NCBI GenBank assembly: GCA_002070205.1
Contig: MWCU01000086.1
Location: 1 to 48,969 of the forward strand
Direction of reading: 5' to 3'
From: Firmicutes bacterium ADurb.Bin182
GTDB taxonomy: Bacteria > Bacillota > Clostridia > Christensenellales > CAG-138
DNA: 48,969 nt
Position 1 is the first letter of the stretch, and the number at the start of each line of letters is the position of its first letter. The notes beneath the pieces are model-generated. The model made no database searches and had not been told where the DNA came from. It saw nothing but the letters and a program-made list of their open reading frames with translations. Below, one piece after another: positions 16,864 through 30,849 of this stretch. The position numbers and the translations under genes are program-made.

Positions 16864-19800
16864 TCATTCCTGCTTTTCCTCGACCGTAACCGTTCTGTAA
16901 CGCTTAAGGCCTATGCCGGCAGGTATCAGTTTGCCTATTATCACGTTCTCCTTAAGACCGACCAGAGGATCTATTTTCCCTTTGATGGCTGCCTCCGTCA
17001 AAACGCGTGTCGTTTCCTGGAAAGACGCCGCCGAAAGGAAGGAATCCGTGGCAAGACTGGCCTTGGTTATGCCGAGCAGCTTACGCTTTGCGACAGCCGG
17101 CTGGCCGTTCAGTTTTATTATCCGTTCGTTTTCGTTTTCGAAACGGAAAATATCCACAAGCTCTCCCGGCAGTACGTCCGCATCGCCGGCATCTTCTATC
17201 TGAACTTTGCGAAGCATCTGCCTGATGATGATCTCAATGTGCTTATCCGAGATCTCGACGCCCTGGGAGCGATATACGCTCTGGACCTCTTTGAGCATAT
17301 ATGCCTGAACGCCCTTTACGCCCTTGATTTTCAGTATATCGTGAGGGTTTATGGATCCTTCGGTAAGCTCGTCTCCCGCCTCGACCGTGTCGCCGTCCCT
17401 GACCTTGAGTTTTGAGCCGAAAGGAATCAGGTAGCTCTCGCTTTCCCCTTCATCGTTGGTGATGACGGCTTCGCGTTTTTTCTTCGTATCCGATATTTTT
17501 ACGGTTCCGTAGATTTCCGATATAACTGCAAGGCCTTTGGGTTTTCTTGCCTCGAAAATTTCCTCGACGCGCGGAAGACCCTGCGTGATATCCTCCGCGG
17601 AAGCTACGCCTCCGGTATGGAACGTACGCATTGTAAGCTGTGTTCCCGGCTCTCCGATAGCCTGCGCCGCGATAATGCCGACAGCCTCTCCTATACTGAC
17701 CGGCAGGCCGGTCGAAAGGTCCGAACCGTAGCATTTGGCGCACACTCCGTGTTCCGAACGGCAGGTGAATACGGTGCGGCAAACCACGCTCTTTATGCCT
17801 GCGTTGACTATCTTGTCCCGAATATCAAATGTAATGAACTTATCCCGTGCAACTATCAGCTCTTTGGTATTGGGATCAAATACGTCCTCGGCGGTATATC
17901 TTCCGAGCAGCCTGTCGCCGAGAGGCTCTATTACCCTGTTTCCTTCGCGTATCTCCTCGATAACGGTGCCCTTGACAGCCTCTCCCCTGAGCGCGAAACA
18001 GTCATCCTCCCTGATTATCACGTCCTGAGACACGTCTACAAGCCGCCTTGTGAGATAACCCGAGTCCGCGGTGCGAAGAGCGGTATCCGCCAAACCTTTT
18101 CTCGCTCCGTGTGAGGATATGAAAAACTCAAGCACCGAAAGCCCTTCTCTGAAGTTCGCGCGGATAGGAACCTCGATTATCTGTCCCGAAGGGTCGGCCA
18201 TCAGACCGCGCATTCCGGCAAGCTGCCTTATCTGGTTAGTGCTGCCGCGCGCGCCGGAGTTGGACATCATGAATATCGGATTGAACGGATTCATCGACGA
18301 CATAAGCGCTTCGGTGACCTTATTGGTCGTTCTTTCCCATATATCGATTACCCGGTTCCTGCGCTCGGTTTCCGACAACAGACCGCTTCTAAACAGATTG
18401 TCCACATTAACGACCTGATCGTCGGCTGATTTAAGCAGTTCGGGTTTTTCTTTGGGAACGGTAATATCCTGAAAACCGACCGTTACGCCGCCGCGGGTGC
18501 TGTATTCGAAACCGAGTTTTTTTATGCGGTCCAGAACCTCAGAAGTCTTGGTGGAGCCGTGCCGCCTGAAGCACCTGTCCACTATCCTTCTCAAATCCTT
18601 ATTGAGCACGAGATGATCGACCTCGAACTCGAATAGATTCTCTTCTTTTGTTCTGTCGACATACCCGAGATCCTGAGGTATGGCGCCGTTGAAAATAATG
18701 CGGCCGACCGTCGTCTTGACGACTTTTGAACGCTTTTCGCCTTTCCACTCGCGCTGCAAACGAACGCCGATCATTGCCTGAAGGTCGATGATGCCCGTCT
18801 GATAAGCCATGACCGCTTCATCTTCGTTCGCGAATACCTTGCCCTCGCCCTTTGCTCCCTCCTTCACGATCGTGAGATAATAGCATCCCATGACCATGTC
18901 CTGAGACGGGGATACGACGGGTTTGCCGTCCTGCGGTTTTAAAATGTTATTGGAAGCAAGCATGAGAAACCTGGCTTCCGCCTGAGCTTCCACGGAAAGG
19001 GGCACATGCACGGCCATTTGGTCGCCGTCGAAGTCCGCATTATAAGCAGTACATACGAGCGGATGAAGCTTCAGCGCGCGCCCTTCGACCAGCACCGGCT
19101 CAAATGCCTGAATGCCGAGCCTGTGCAGAGTGGGCGCACGGTTGAGCAGTACGGGATGATCCTTTATGACTTCTTCCAACACGTCCCAAACATCCGTTTT
19201 GACTCGTTCGACCATTCGCTTCGCGCTTTTGATATTGTGCGCTTTACCGTCCTCAACGAGTTTTTTCATTACAAAAGGTTTGAACAGCTCGAGGGCCATC
19301 TCCTTGGGAAGGCCGCATTGATACATCTTCAAATCGGGGCCGACAACGATAACGGAACGCCCCGAATAGTCCACGCGTTTTCCCAGAAGGTTTTGCCTGA
19401 ACCTGCCCTGTTTTCCTCTGAGCATATCCGAAAGGCTCTTCAAAGGCCTGTTCCCGGGGCCCGTGACCGGGCGTCCGCGCCTGCCGTTATCTATCAAAGC
19501 GTCCACGGCCTCCTGAAGCATCCTTTTTTCGTTGCGCACTATTATATCCGGAGCCTTCAGCTCCAAAAGCCTTTTAAGCCTGTTATTCCTGTTGATTACA
19601 CGCCTGTACAGATCGTTGAGGTCGGAGGTCGCGAATCTGCCTCCGTCCAGCTGCACCATAGGACGCAGTTCGGGGGGTATTACGGGGATCACGTCCATTA
19701 TGATCCATTCCGGCTTGTTGCCGCTTCTCAGAAACGCTTCCGCGACCTCGAGCCTTTTTATCGCGTTTGCGCGCTTTTGACCGGTCGATTCCTTTATCTC

Positions 19801-20382
19801 GGCGCGAAGTTCCTTCTCCAATTCCACAAGATCCAGCTTTTTGAGCAGTTCCTTGATGGCCTCCGCGCCCATACCGGCTTTGAAGGCTTTGTGCCCGTAC
19901 TGCTCCTGAGCTTCCCTGTATTCCTTGTCGCTCAGCACCTGCTTGTAAACAAGCGGGGTCGTGCCGGGATCGGTCACGACGAAAGCCGCAAAGTAGAGCA
20001 CTTTCTCAAGGTTGCGCGGAGACATATCGAGCAGCATTTTCATGCGGCAGGGTATACCCTTAAAATACCATATATGGGATACGGACGCGGCAAGCTCAAT
20101 ATGGCCCATCCGTTCGCGCCTTACCTTTGCGCGGGTCACCTCCACGCCGCATTTGTCGCAGACTACTCCCTTATACCTGACGCGCTTATATCTTCCGCAA
20201 TGGCATTCCCAGTCCTTGGTGGGTCCGAAAATGCGTTCGCAAAACAAGCCGTCCTTCTCGGGTTTAAGAGTACGGTAATTGATGGTCTCAGGTTTTTTTA
20301 CCTCGCCGTGAGACCATTCGCGTATCTTTTCGGGTGATGCAAGACCTATCTGTATAGCATCGAAGTTGGCAAGCTCAAACAA
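16864..20382 (-). CDS. rpoC: RNA polymerase subunit beta'
   Basis: This 1172-residue catalytic subunit starts [20 protein letters not shown] from a TTG codon at 20382 with GGGAG nine bases upstream. Seen: the N-terminal zinc site CHCG...CDKCGVEV (about 60-78), the catalytic [12 protein letters not shown] with the three Mg-binding Asp, the bridge-helix region [28 protein letters not shown], the second zinc site CRTVFTC...GVCAKCYG, and the switch region [28 protein letters not shown]. Length matches Firmicute beta'. It lies 50 bp after rpoB. Confidence 0.98.
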   Translation of the reverse strand: MFELANFDAIQIGLASPEKIREWSHGEVKKPETINYRTLKPEKDGLFCERIFGPTKDWECHCGRYKRVRYKGVVCDKCGVEVTRAKVRRERMGHIELAASVSHIWYFKGIPCRMKMLLDMSPRNLEKVLYFAAFVVTDPGTTPLVYKQVLSDKEYREAQEQYGHKAFKAGMGAEAIKELLKKLDLVELEKELRAEIKESTGQKRANAIKRLEVAEAFLRSGNKPEWIIMDVIPVIPPELRPMVQLDGGRFATSDLNDLYRRVINRNNRLKRLLELKAPDIIVRNEKRMLQEAVDALIDNGRRGRPVTGPGNRPLKSLSDMLRGKQGRFRQNLLGKRVDYSGRSVIVVGPDLKMYQCGLPKEMALELFKPFVMKKLVEDGKAHNIKSAKRMVERVKTDVWDVLEEVIKDHPVLLNRAPTLHRLGIQAFEPVLVEGRALKLHPLVCTAYNADFDGDQMAVHVPLSVEAQAEARFLMLASNNILKPQDGKPVVSPSQDMVMGCYYLTIVKEGAKGEGKVFANEDEAVMAYQTGIIDLQAMIGVRLQREWKGEKRSKVVKTTVGRIIFNGAIPQDLGYVDRTKEENLFEFEVDHLVLNKDLRRIVDRCFRRHGSTKTSEVLDRIKKLGFEYSTRGGVTVGFQDITVPKEKPELLKSADDQVVNVDNLFRSGLLSETERRNRVIDIWERTTNKVTEALMSSMNPFNPIFMMSNSGARGSTNQIRQLAGMRGLMADPSGQIIEVPIRANFREGLSVLEFFISSHGARKGLADTALRTADSGYLTRRLVDVSQDVIIREDDCFALRGEAVKGTVIEEIREGNRVIEPLGDRLLGRYTAEDVFDPNTKELIVARDKFITFDIRDKIVNAGIKSVVCRTVFTCRSEHGVCAKCYGSDLSTGLPVSIGEAVGIIAAQAIGEPGTQLTMRTFHTGGVASAEDITQGLPRVEEIFEARKPKGLAVISEIYGTVKISDTKKKREAVITNDEGESESYLIPFGSKLKVRDGDTVEAGDELTEGSINPHDILKIKGVKGVQAYMLKEVQSVYRSQGVEISDKHIEIIIRQMLRKVQIEDAGDADVLPGELVDIFRFENENERIIKLNGQPAVAKRKLLGITKASLATDSFLSAASFQETTRVLTEAAIKGKIDPLVGLKENVIIGKLIPAGIGLKRYRTVTVEEKQE

Positions 20383-20432
20383 ATGCTTCTTCTCCCTTCG
20401 GTATCGAAAATTGTTATATCAGCGCAACGCTG

Positions 20433-24251
<3,819 letters not shown>

Positions 24252-24415
24252 TGCGTTCACTCCTCAGCTGTCATACGATAAAATTTTGCTTAAATATATA
24301 AAGGAAAAAAGTCCCAATCGGGATTGTTCCCTGATTAACGCATACACATACTCACCCGGATATTTTTTACAGAAAAAATAAATGGGTGGTAATCTCCACA
24401 CTAACGCAATTTACT

Positions 24416-24444
24416 ATATTATCATTCTGAATAAGGATTGTCAA
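24416..24444 (-). promoter_or_regulatory. Promoter of rpoB-rpoC
   Basis: On the minus strand TTGACA (24439-24444), a 17-bp spacer and TAATAT (24416-24421) precede a leader of about 160 nt. The leader contains a short TCCC-GATT-GGGA stem followed by six T (about 24309-24325). That could attenuate transcription, but the stem is only 4 bp. Confidence 0.8.
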
Positions 24445-24528
24445 TAAAACTCTCCATGAAACGGCACTATTTTTTCATTCCGCAAAGGATCGGATAAGGC
24501 GCCATTAAAAAAACAAAAAATGTCGAAT

Positions 24529-25620
24529 TTATTTGATGCGGGCAAATATCATTCTGCCGGCTGACGTCTGCAAAACGCTTGTGACGGAAACTTCGATGAA
24601 CTCGCCGACACATTTTTTCCCGCCGTCCACGACTATCATTGTGCCGTCATCCAGATAAGCTACGCCCTGACCCGCTTCCTTGCCCTCCTTGACGACGGAC
24701 ACCCGCATTTCCTCGCCAGGAAGAACAACGGGCTTTACGGCGTTTGCAAGGTCGTTGATGTTGAGCACCGGCACGTTTTGAACCCCCGCGACTTTGTTGA
24801 GATTGTAATCATTGGTAACGACCACTCCCCCGAGATCATACGCAAGCTTCAAAAGCTTTGCGTCCACCTCCGCGATGTCATCATAATCGCGGTCCTCGAC
24901 GCAGATGCTTATACCCGGCTCCTTTTGCATACTGTTGAGTATGTCAAGGCCCCTGCGCCCCCTGTTGCGCTTTAACGAATCCGCGCTGTCCGCGATATGC
25001 CGAAGCTCCTGAAGAACAAAGCCGGGAATTATCATGGTGCCTTCGATTATCCCCGTGAGGCTGATGTCATAAATGCGCCCGTCAATTATAACCGAAGTAT
25101 CGAGAATCTTGGGTCTTGCTCCTCCCGTTCTCACTATGTCGTCCCTGCTCTGCCCTCTTTTCATCCATGAGGGCAGCGTGATCTGGTGGCGCCCTTTTAA
25201 CGTGACTGACCAGCCGAGGTAGCCCATCATAATATAGAGCACCGCCGCTATGCTTACCGACAGCCACTGCGAAGGGATTCTCGAAGTGAGGGTGGAGAGT
25301 AAAAACGCGACCAGCAAACCTACTATCAACCCGAAAACGCCAAACAAAACATCGACCAGAGGCCGCTGCGACAGAAAAGTCTCGATTTTACGAAGTACGT
25401 CAACGAAAACTTGAATTATCTTTGGGGAAATAAAATAAAAAATAATTCCGAAAGCCACACCGCTGGCAATGTATATCGGCGCGATCGCCCATTTTTCAAA
25501 TACGTCGGCGATGCCCAAGTAACCCAAAGAAATAAAGAATTCGTTGACGGCGTTCACTATTGCGGGACCCAACGCCAAAGACAGCGCTGTAATAACAAGT
25601 CTCGCCAATTTTTGCGCCAA
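24529..25620 (-). CDS. yacL: PIN-TRAM domain membrane protein (YacL family)
   Basis: This 363-residue protein starts at a TTG codon preceded by GTGAGG. Seen: about four transmembrane helices in residues 1-140; a PIN nuclease-like domain starting ILDTSVIIDGRIYDI (acidic residues for metal), with GFVLQELRHIADSADSLKRNRGRRGLD and VVVTNDYNLNKVA; then a TRAM RNA-binding domain (~295-363, GQGVAYLDDGTMIVVDGG). Bacillus YacL is the known relative; its physiological role is not settled. It follows carD by 49 bp on the same strand. Confidence 0.92.
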   Translation of the reverse strand: MAQKLARLVITALSLALGPAIVNAVNEFFISLGYLGIADVFEKWAIAPIYIASGVAFGIIFYFISPKIIQVFVDVLRKIETFLSQRPLVDVLFGVFGLIVGLLVAFLLSTLTSRIPSQWLSVSIAAVLYIMMGYLGWSVTLKGRHQITLPSWMKRGQSRDDIVRTGGARPKILDTSVIIDGRIYDISLTGIIEGTMIIPGFVLQELRHIADSADSLKRNRGRRGLDILNSMQKEPGISICVEDRDYDDIAEVDAKLLKLAYDLGGVVVTNDYNLNKVAGVQNVPVLNINDLANAVKPVVLPGEEMRVSVVKEGKEAGQGVAYLDDGTMIVVDGGKKCVGEFIEVSVTSVLQTSAGRMIFARIK

Positions 25621-25669
25621 ACCAGCCTCACCATCCTTTGTAATTTGAAATCACCGGGAGCTGTTACGC

Positions 25670-26137
25670 TCACGCGCCCACAAGGTTCATGTATTTTTGC
25701 GGATCCTCTCCGCTGGAAGCCGCAAGCTCTGCAAGAAGAACCTGCCTCGCCGTTGCAAGCATTTTGCGTTCTCCGGCAGACAGACCGCGGTCGCTTTCGC
25801 GCTTATTTAAGCATTTTACCACATCCGCAACGCCGTAGACATCGCCGTTGCGTAATTTTTCAAGATTTTCACGATATCGTTGATTCCAGTTTTCACTTTC
25901 CTGACAAGAGGGCTGAGACATATATTTTACCACGCGCTCACATTCCTCGCGCGGAATCACGTGCCTTAAACCTACCTGTTCCGCGTTGTTTACGGGGACC
26001 ATCGCGGTCATTTTGCCGATTATGAACCGAAGGACATAATAACGGGCGGTTTCGCCCAAAACCTGCTGTTCCTTTATTGCTTCAACTACTCCTACTCCAT
26101 GCATCGGATAACATATTTTGTCCCCGATGTTGAACAC
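25670..26137 (-). CDS. carD: CarD-family RNA polymerase-binding transcription regulator
   Basis: This 155-residue protein begins at GTG (MFNIGDKICYPMHGVGVVEAI) after a GGGAGGGA RBS. The N-terminal 60 residues form the CarD/Mfd RNA polymerase-interaction Tudor-like domain, with GDKICYPMHGVG and YYVLRF as hallmarks. The C-terminal helical domain (REECERVVKYM...NWNQRYRENLEKLRNGD) is the DNA-contacting part. Relatives bind the beta subunit and influence open-complex stability at housekeeping promoters. It heads a carD-yacL unit upstream of rpoB and has two tandem promoters. Confidence 0.93.
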   Translation of the reverse strand: MFNIGDKICYPMHGVGVVEAIKEQQVLGETARYYVLRFIIGKMTAMVPVNNAEQVGLRHVIPREECERVVKYMSQPSCQESENWNQRYRENLEKLRNGDVYGVADVVKCLNKRESDRGLSAGERKMLATARQVLLAELAASSGEDPQKYMNLVGA

Positions 26138-26169
26138 GGCAATCCCTCCCGAATAATATTGATGTTGAT

Positions 26170-26198
26170 ATTATATATCAAGGGATACGCAATGTCAA
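26170..26198 (-). promoter_or_regulatory. Proximal consensus promoter of carD-yacL
   Basis: On the minus strand TTGACA (26193-26198) and TATAAT (26170-26175) are separated by 17 bp, with both hexamers perfect. It lies about 32 bp before the carD start. Confidence 0.85.
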
Positions 26199-26207
26199 TA
26201 AATTTGA

Positions 26208-26237
26208 ATTTTACCATGTGGAGTTTGTACTTGTCAA
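26208..26237 (-). promoter_or_regulatory. Distal promoter of carD-yacL
   Basis: On the minus strand TTGACA (26232-26237), an 18-bp spacer and TAAAAT (26208-26213) form a second promoter in tandem, about 38 bp upstream of the proximal one. Confidence 0.6.
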
Positions 26238-26304
26238 TATGTAATTTAATATATTAAAACTTGACCCGATTACGACTGCGGATCGGCAGCATATCGCGGA
26301 CATT

Positions 26305-27501
26305 TCAGCTTTTGGGCCCGCTTTCGTCAACCGAATACCGGAGGATTCCGTCAATGACGGTATATAAAGGTTTTGTAAATATTTCCATGGGATTTCCGTC
26401 AAACACGGCAATATCAGCGTCTTTGCCGACTTCAAGAGTCCCTACCCTGTCTGAAACCCTGCATATCTCAGCCGCGTTGATCGTGATCGACTTCAATCCC
26501 TCTTCGATCCCGAGCCCTTCCCTTGCCGCAAGCCCTGCGCATACGGGCAGATACTGAATGAGCGAGACCGGGTGATCCGTTGTCACGGCCACCTTGACTC
26601 CGGCTTTATGAAGAACGCCGACGGTCTTAAAATCCAAAAACTGTGTTTCGATCTTATTGCGTGAGGCTATGGACGGGCCGACTATCGCAGGAAAACCGGA
26701 TTCCGCTATTTGTTCGGGAATGAAATGTCCCTCCGTGCAATGATCCAGCGTCAATGAAATATTAAATTCCTTTGCTATCCTGATAGCGGTCTGTATGTCG
26801 TCCGCCCTGTGCGCGTGGGTTTTCAACGGGATCTTTCCTTCGAAAAGCGGAATGAAAGGCTCAAGCCGGATCTGTTCCTCAAATGCCTGCCCGCTTTGAC
26901 GCGCGGAATCCTTATCCTTTTTATACTTTGCGCCCTCATAAAGCGCTTCCCTGAGCATGAACGCTATCGCCATGCGCGTTGAGGGCATGTTCCCGTTCGA
27001 GCCGTAAGTCGTCTTCGGGTTTTCACCCAAAGCCGCCTTTAAAGCCGCGGGGAACAAAACTATCATATCGTCTATTCTGTTGCCGGCGGTTTTCATGAAT
27101 GCGAAAAGGCCGCCCACGACGTTTGAGCTGCCGGGTCCAACCATAGCGGACGTTATACCTGCGCGCACCGCGGTTTTAAACGAAATATCCAGAGGGTTTA
27201 TTGCGTCGATTGCCCGAAGATATGGAGTTGTCGGCTGCGTTGATTCATTGCCGTCATCCCCCTCTTTACCCTTTCGCTCCTCCGTTATCCCCAAATGGCT
27301 ATGAGCGTCTATCAGACCCGGCATCGTCCATGCTCCGCAGGCGTCAATAACGTGCATCGTATCGTCCTCGGGAATTCTGGCCGCGATTTCCGCGATTTTT
27401 CCGTCTTCCGCAAGGACGCAGCCCGGATCCAAATTCAGGCCGGTCATCGTAAAGACCCTGGCTTGCTTTATCAGTATTCTTCTTTTATCCGCGATTTTCA
27501 T
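26305..27501 (-). CDS. Metal-dependent amidohydrolase (imidazolonepropionase/dihydroorotase-like)
   Basis: This 398-residue cytosolic hydrolase uses the ATG at 27501; the preceding in-frame TTG has no better RBS. Seen: an N-terminal beta domain with GCVLAEDGKIAEI; the metal motif MPGLIDAHSHLG (HxH); the second set KTHAHRADDIQTAIRIA and LDHCTEGHF (two His ligands); VAVTTDHPV with the catalytic Asp; and ITINAAEICRVSDRVGTLEVGKDADIAVFDG, the family's C-terminal hallmark. The substrate cannot be read from the sequence. It is monocistronic, downstream of and oriented with carD/yacL. Confidence 0.88.
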   Translation of the reverse strand: MKIADKRRILIKQARVFTMTGLNLDPGCVLAEDGKIAEIAARIPEDDTMHVIDACGAWTMPGLIDAHSHLGITEERKGKEGDDGNESTQPTTPYLRAIDAINPLDISFKTAVRAGITSAMVGPGSSNVVGGLFAFMKTAGNRIDDMIVLFPAALKAALGENPKTTYGSNGNMPSTRMAIAFMLREALYEGAKYKKDKDSARQSGQAFEEQIRLEPFIPLFEGKIPLKTHAHRADDIQTAIRIAKEFNISLTLDHCTEGHFIPEQIAESGFPAIVGPSIASRNKIETQFLDFKTVGVLHKAGVKVAVTTDHPVSLIQYLPVCAGLAAREGLGIEEGLKSITINAAEICRVSDRVGTLEVGKDADIAVFDGNPMEIFTKPLYTVIDGILRYSVDESGPKS

Positions 27502-27633
27502 CAACCTTTATTATTAGCAGCGGGATTTCGCTTATTCGCGGATACCGTTTTTATCGAATAATTCTGTTTTGTTGAGAGGATAATAATATTAAGCGAAAGC
27601 TTCTCATCATTTGAGAAAGGAGGGTAATTATTC

Positions 27634-27888
27634 ATGCCGAACAACAACAATAACAGTCAGGACTCGCGGTATAACCAGAGCCAGTTCAGCCAAAATCAGT
27701 CAGGCACACAGTATCAGTCTCCCAGTCAGAATCAGTCGGGCACCCAGAAAACAGCGGCCGGCCAGACCCAGACCCCTGTGACCGACCCGAACCAGCCGAG
27801 CAACAGGAATCGTAACCAGAATCAGAATCAGAACCAAAACAGAAACCGCAACCAGAATCAAAATCAAAACAGAAATCGTTTTGACTGA
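27634..27888 (+). CDS. Asn/Gln/Arg-rich low-complexity small protein
   Basis: This 84-residue ORF has an excellent RBS (AAAGGAGGG, ~9 bp before the ATG) and its own terminator 10 bp after the stop, so it is very likely a real gene. About half of all residues are Asn or Gln. An N-terminal NNNNNSQ stretch, SQNQSGTQ repeats in the middle and an (RN)(QN)n tail are visible, with no hydrophobic core or signal peptide. Codons alternate (CAR-AAY) rather than repeating exactly, which suggests selection on the peptide. I do not recognise the family. Gln/Asn-rich proteins such as gamma-type SASPs or coat proteins occur in spores, which is a possible parallel only. Confidence 0.7.
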   Translation: MPNNNNNSQDSRYNQSQFSQNQSGTQYQSPSQNQSGTQKTAAGQTQTPVTDPNQPSNRNRNQNQNQNQNRNRNQNQNQNRNRFD

Positions 27889-27898
27889 TACGAAAAAC

Positions 27899-27926
27899 AA
27901 AAAAGGCGGGTGCTCCCGCCTTTTTA
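27899..27926 (+). terminator. Terminator of the Asn/Gln-rich gene
   Basis: AAAAGGCGGG-TGCT-CCCGCCTTTTT is a perfect GC-rich stem with a T run directly after the stop of the 27634 gene. The A-rich left arm makes it usable in both directions. Confidence 0.9.
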
Positions 27927-28026
27927 GCTTACAACAGAAGCTTTCTTCGCTCATTGGTCAAAAATATAAACTCCGTGAACTCTGGTCTTATATTTGCAGA
28001 TATTATATTTTTTTATATTCTTCGAC

Positions 28027-28230
28027 TCATTCTTTCTTATCTTCTCTAATCCCATGCTGCAACCGGAATGCTTTACTTGTTCTATCTAAATATTCATCAG
28101 CAGTTATCTTATTGTCCATAAAGTCTTGCCCTGCTTCACGATACATCTTTTGCCAAGGCTTCTCTCTGTCACAGTATTTGCCCCATATCCATAATGCTAA
28201 AAAACATAAACCGGCAAGAATTAATTCCAT
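28027..28230 (-). CDS. Small single-pass membrane protein, unknown function
   Basis: The ATG at 28230 (MELILAGLCFLALWIWGKY) is chosen because GAAGGGGGAAA precedes it; a longer reading has no RBS. The 67-residue product has one N-terminal transmembrane helix (residues 2-18) and a charged cytoplasmic tail (EKPWQKMYREAGQDFMD, then EDKKE). I do not recognise a family. No signal of an antitoxin or partner gene is seen nearby. Confidence 0.55.
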   Translation of the reverse strand: MELILAGLCFLALWIWGKYCDREKPWQKMYREAGQDFMDNKITADEYLDRTSKAFRLQHGIREDKKE

Positions 28231-28285
28231 TAAACAATTTCCCCCTTCCAAGAATTTACTTAATATTATCATAGTTTAGACATAA

Positions 28286-28335
28286 AAGCACTCCCTTATC
28301 TTTTGTAGTGCAAACTACCCAATAAAGGAGTGCTT
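28286..28335. repeat. Nested 50-nt hairpin with GCAA tetraloop
   Basis: AAGCACTCC-C-TTAT pairs with ATAA-A-GGAGTGCTT (one mismatch). It encloses a second stem GTAGT-GCAA-ACTAC whose loop is a GNRA-type tetraloop when read on the plus strand. No coding sequence overlaps it. It may be a small structured RNA, a 3' UTR element of the gap transcript (minus strand), or the end of a decayed mobile element. Confidence 0.6.
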
Positions 28336-28343
28336 AAAGCCAA

Positions 28344-28401
28344 TTACGATAACGGATTCGGGATACTTATACCGCAATATCTGTCAAAATCGTTATCGTA
28401 A
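28344..28401. repeat. 11-bp inverted repeat beyond gap
   Basis: TTACGATAACG (28344-28354) and CGTTATCGTAA (28391-28401) are perfect inverted copies 36 bp apart. Right after it, on the plus strand, CGTAA-CAG-TTACG is followed by GTTTTTT (28396-28415), a possible terminator. The repeat lies downstream of gap and may be part of its transcription end. Confidence 0.55.
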
Positions 28402-28472
28402 CAGTTACGGTTTTTTCATAGTCACCCTTGCCGTATCAGGTAATCAAAGGTCTTGAAATGCCCTATATTACC

Positions 28473-29513
<1,041 letters not shown>

Positions 29514-29753
29514 TTAAGGCAATATATGCCTTATTATCCCTTCAGTTAGAATATTATATTATCGCAAAAAGTTGCCTGACGCAATATATTTTTACACTCC
29601 TTCATTTTTTTTCATGAATTTAGCGCGGAAAACCTCTACTTCCTGCCCGAATTTGCACAAAAGCTGATTTTAAGGCATTATTATATCAAAACGGCATCGC
29701 GGCGAGAGCCGCTCAAATCGGCACAAAGACAGTATTATGAAAGGAGCCCGGGC

Positions 29754-30815
29754 ATGATCATCGCAGCGGCGGCAATTTTGTTTTTTGTGACAACCGCATT
29801 TATTATGGTCAAGCTTTTTTATGATAAGAAATTCCCCCGGTTTGATAAACCGGAATTCTGCTTCGATTTGAAATTTACTGAAGTCAAAGGCGTTTCCCGT
29901 ACTCCGATCCAATTCAGATCCGGAAAGAATACGCTCAGAGGGCATCTGTACGGAGCCGATAATCATAAGGGCATTGTCGTTATTGCGCACGGGCTCAAAA
30001 GCGGCTCCGAGGAGTATCTTGCCGAAACGCTTTATTTTGTCAGGCGCGGCTGGCGAGTATTCACCTACGACTGCACGGGAAGCCATGAAAGCGAAGGCAA
30101 AGGGACGAAAGGCCTTTCGCAGTCTTTGCTCGATCTTCACGCCGCTTTAAGCTATATTGAAGAAAATAAATACTTAAATATCCTTCCGATTATGCTCTAC
30201 GGCCACAGTTGGGGAGGCTATGCAGCCGCGGCGGTTTTAAATTACAAGCACGATATAGCGGCGTCGGTAAGCCTTGCGGGATACAATTCTCCCATTGAAA
30301 TGTTTACAGAGCACATAAAGGATATGATTCCGGGATTTTTCGCCTTTTTGCTGTATCCGTTCGGATGGTTGTACCAAGTACTTCTATTCGGCAAAGCGGG
30401 CGCCATGACGGCGGTTTCGGGAATCAACTGTTCCGGCGCCGGAGTCATGATAATTCACGGAACCGGCGATAATGTGATAAAATACGGCGGAGCTTCCATA
30501 ATCGCGCATAAAGCTCAAATCACAAACCCGAAAACGTTTTATATGACATGCTCTGATGAACACCGAAACGGCCACTCCGATTTGCACATGACGGCGGAGG
30601 CGAACCTGTACAGGAAAGAAAAAGACGGCGAATTTCGCGCGTTGAGCGAACGCTTCGGCGGAAGGGTTCCGCGCGAAGCGATAATAAAATTCTATGAAGG
30701 CGTCGATAAGGCAAAAGCGAATGAATTGGACATGAAGTTTATGGGTGCAATCAACGCTTTCTTTGAAGGTGCGAATCTGCGGAAGAACACGGGAACGGAT
30801 ATAAAATCTCTTTAA
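29754..30815 (+). CDS. Membrane-anchored alpha/beta hydrolase
   Basis: This 353-residue protein has an N-terminal transmembrane helix (residues 2-22), so the hydrolase domain is membrane-tethered. Seen: IVVIAHGLKSGSEEY with the HG oxyanion strand, FTYDCTGSHES, and the nucleophile elbow LYGHSWGGYAA with Ser152. Asp239 in HGTGDNVI and His274 in RNGHSDL complete a likely triad. It resembles the serine aminopeptidase/monoacylglycerol lipase-like group, substrate unknown. RBS GAAAGGAG precedes the ATG. The next gene begins 34 bp later and is probably co-transcribed. Confidence 0.85.
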   Translation: MIIAAAAILFFVTTAFIMVKLFYDKKFPRFDKPEFCFDLKFTEVKGVSRTPIQFRSGKNTLRGHLYGADNHKGIVVIAHGLKSGSEEYLAETLYFVRRGWRVFTYDCTGSHESEGKGTKGLSQSLLDLHAALSYIEENKYLNILPIMLYGHSWGGYAAAAVLNYKHDIAASVSLAGYNSPIEMFTEHIKDMIPGFFAFLLYPFGWLYQVLLFGKAGAMTAVSGINCSGAGVMIIHGTGDNVIKYGGASIIAHKAQITNPKTFYMTCSDEHRNGHSDLHMTAEANLYRKEKDGEFRALSERFGGRVPREAIIKFYEGVDKAKANELDMKFMGAINAFFEGANLRKNTGTDIKSL

Positions 30816-30849
30816 AGCCGTAATATGCGTCATCAGCCGGAGGTATATA

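Noticed and set aside
24309..24325. Attenuator in the rpoB leader
   Set aside because: The stem is only 4 bp and the T run alone is not enough evidence, so it is mentioned but not called.
28286..28335. End of an insertion sequence
   Set aside because: The nested hairpin resembles hairpin ends of some transposons, but there is no transposase or second end nearby, so it is reported only as a structured repeat.
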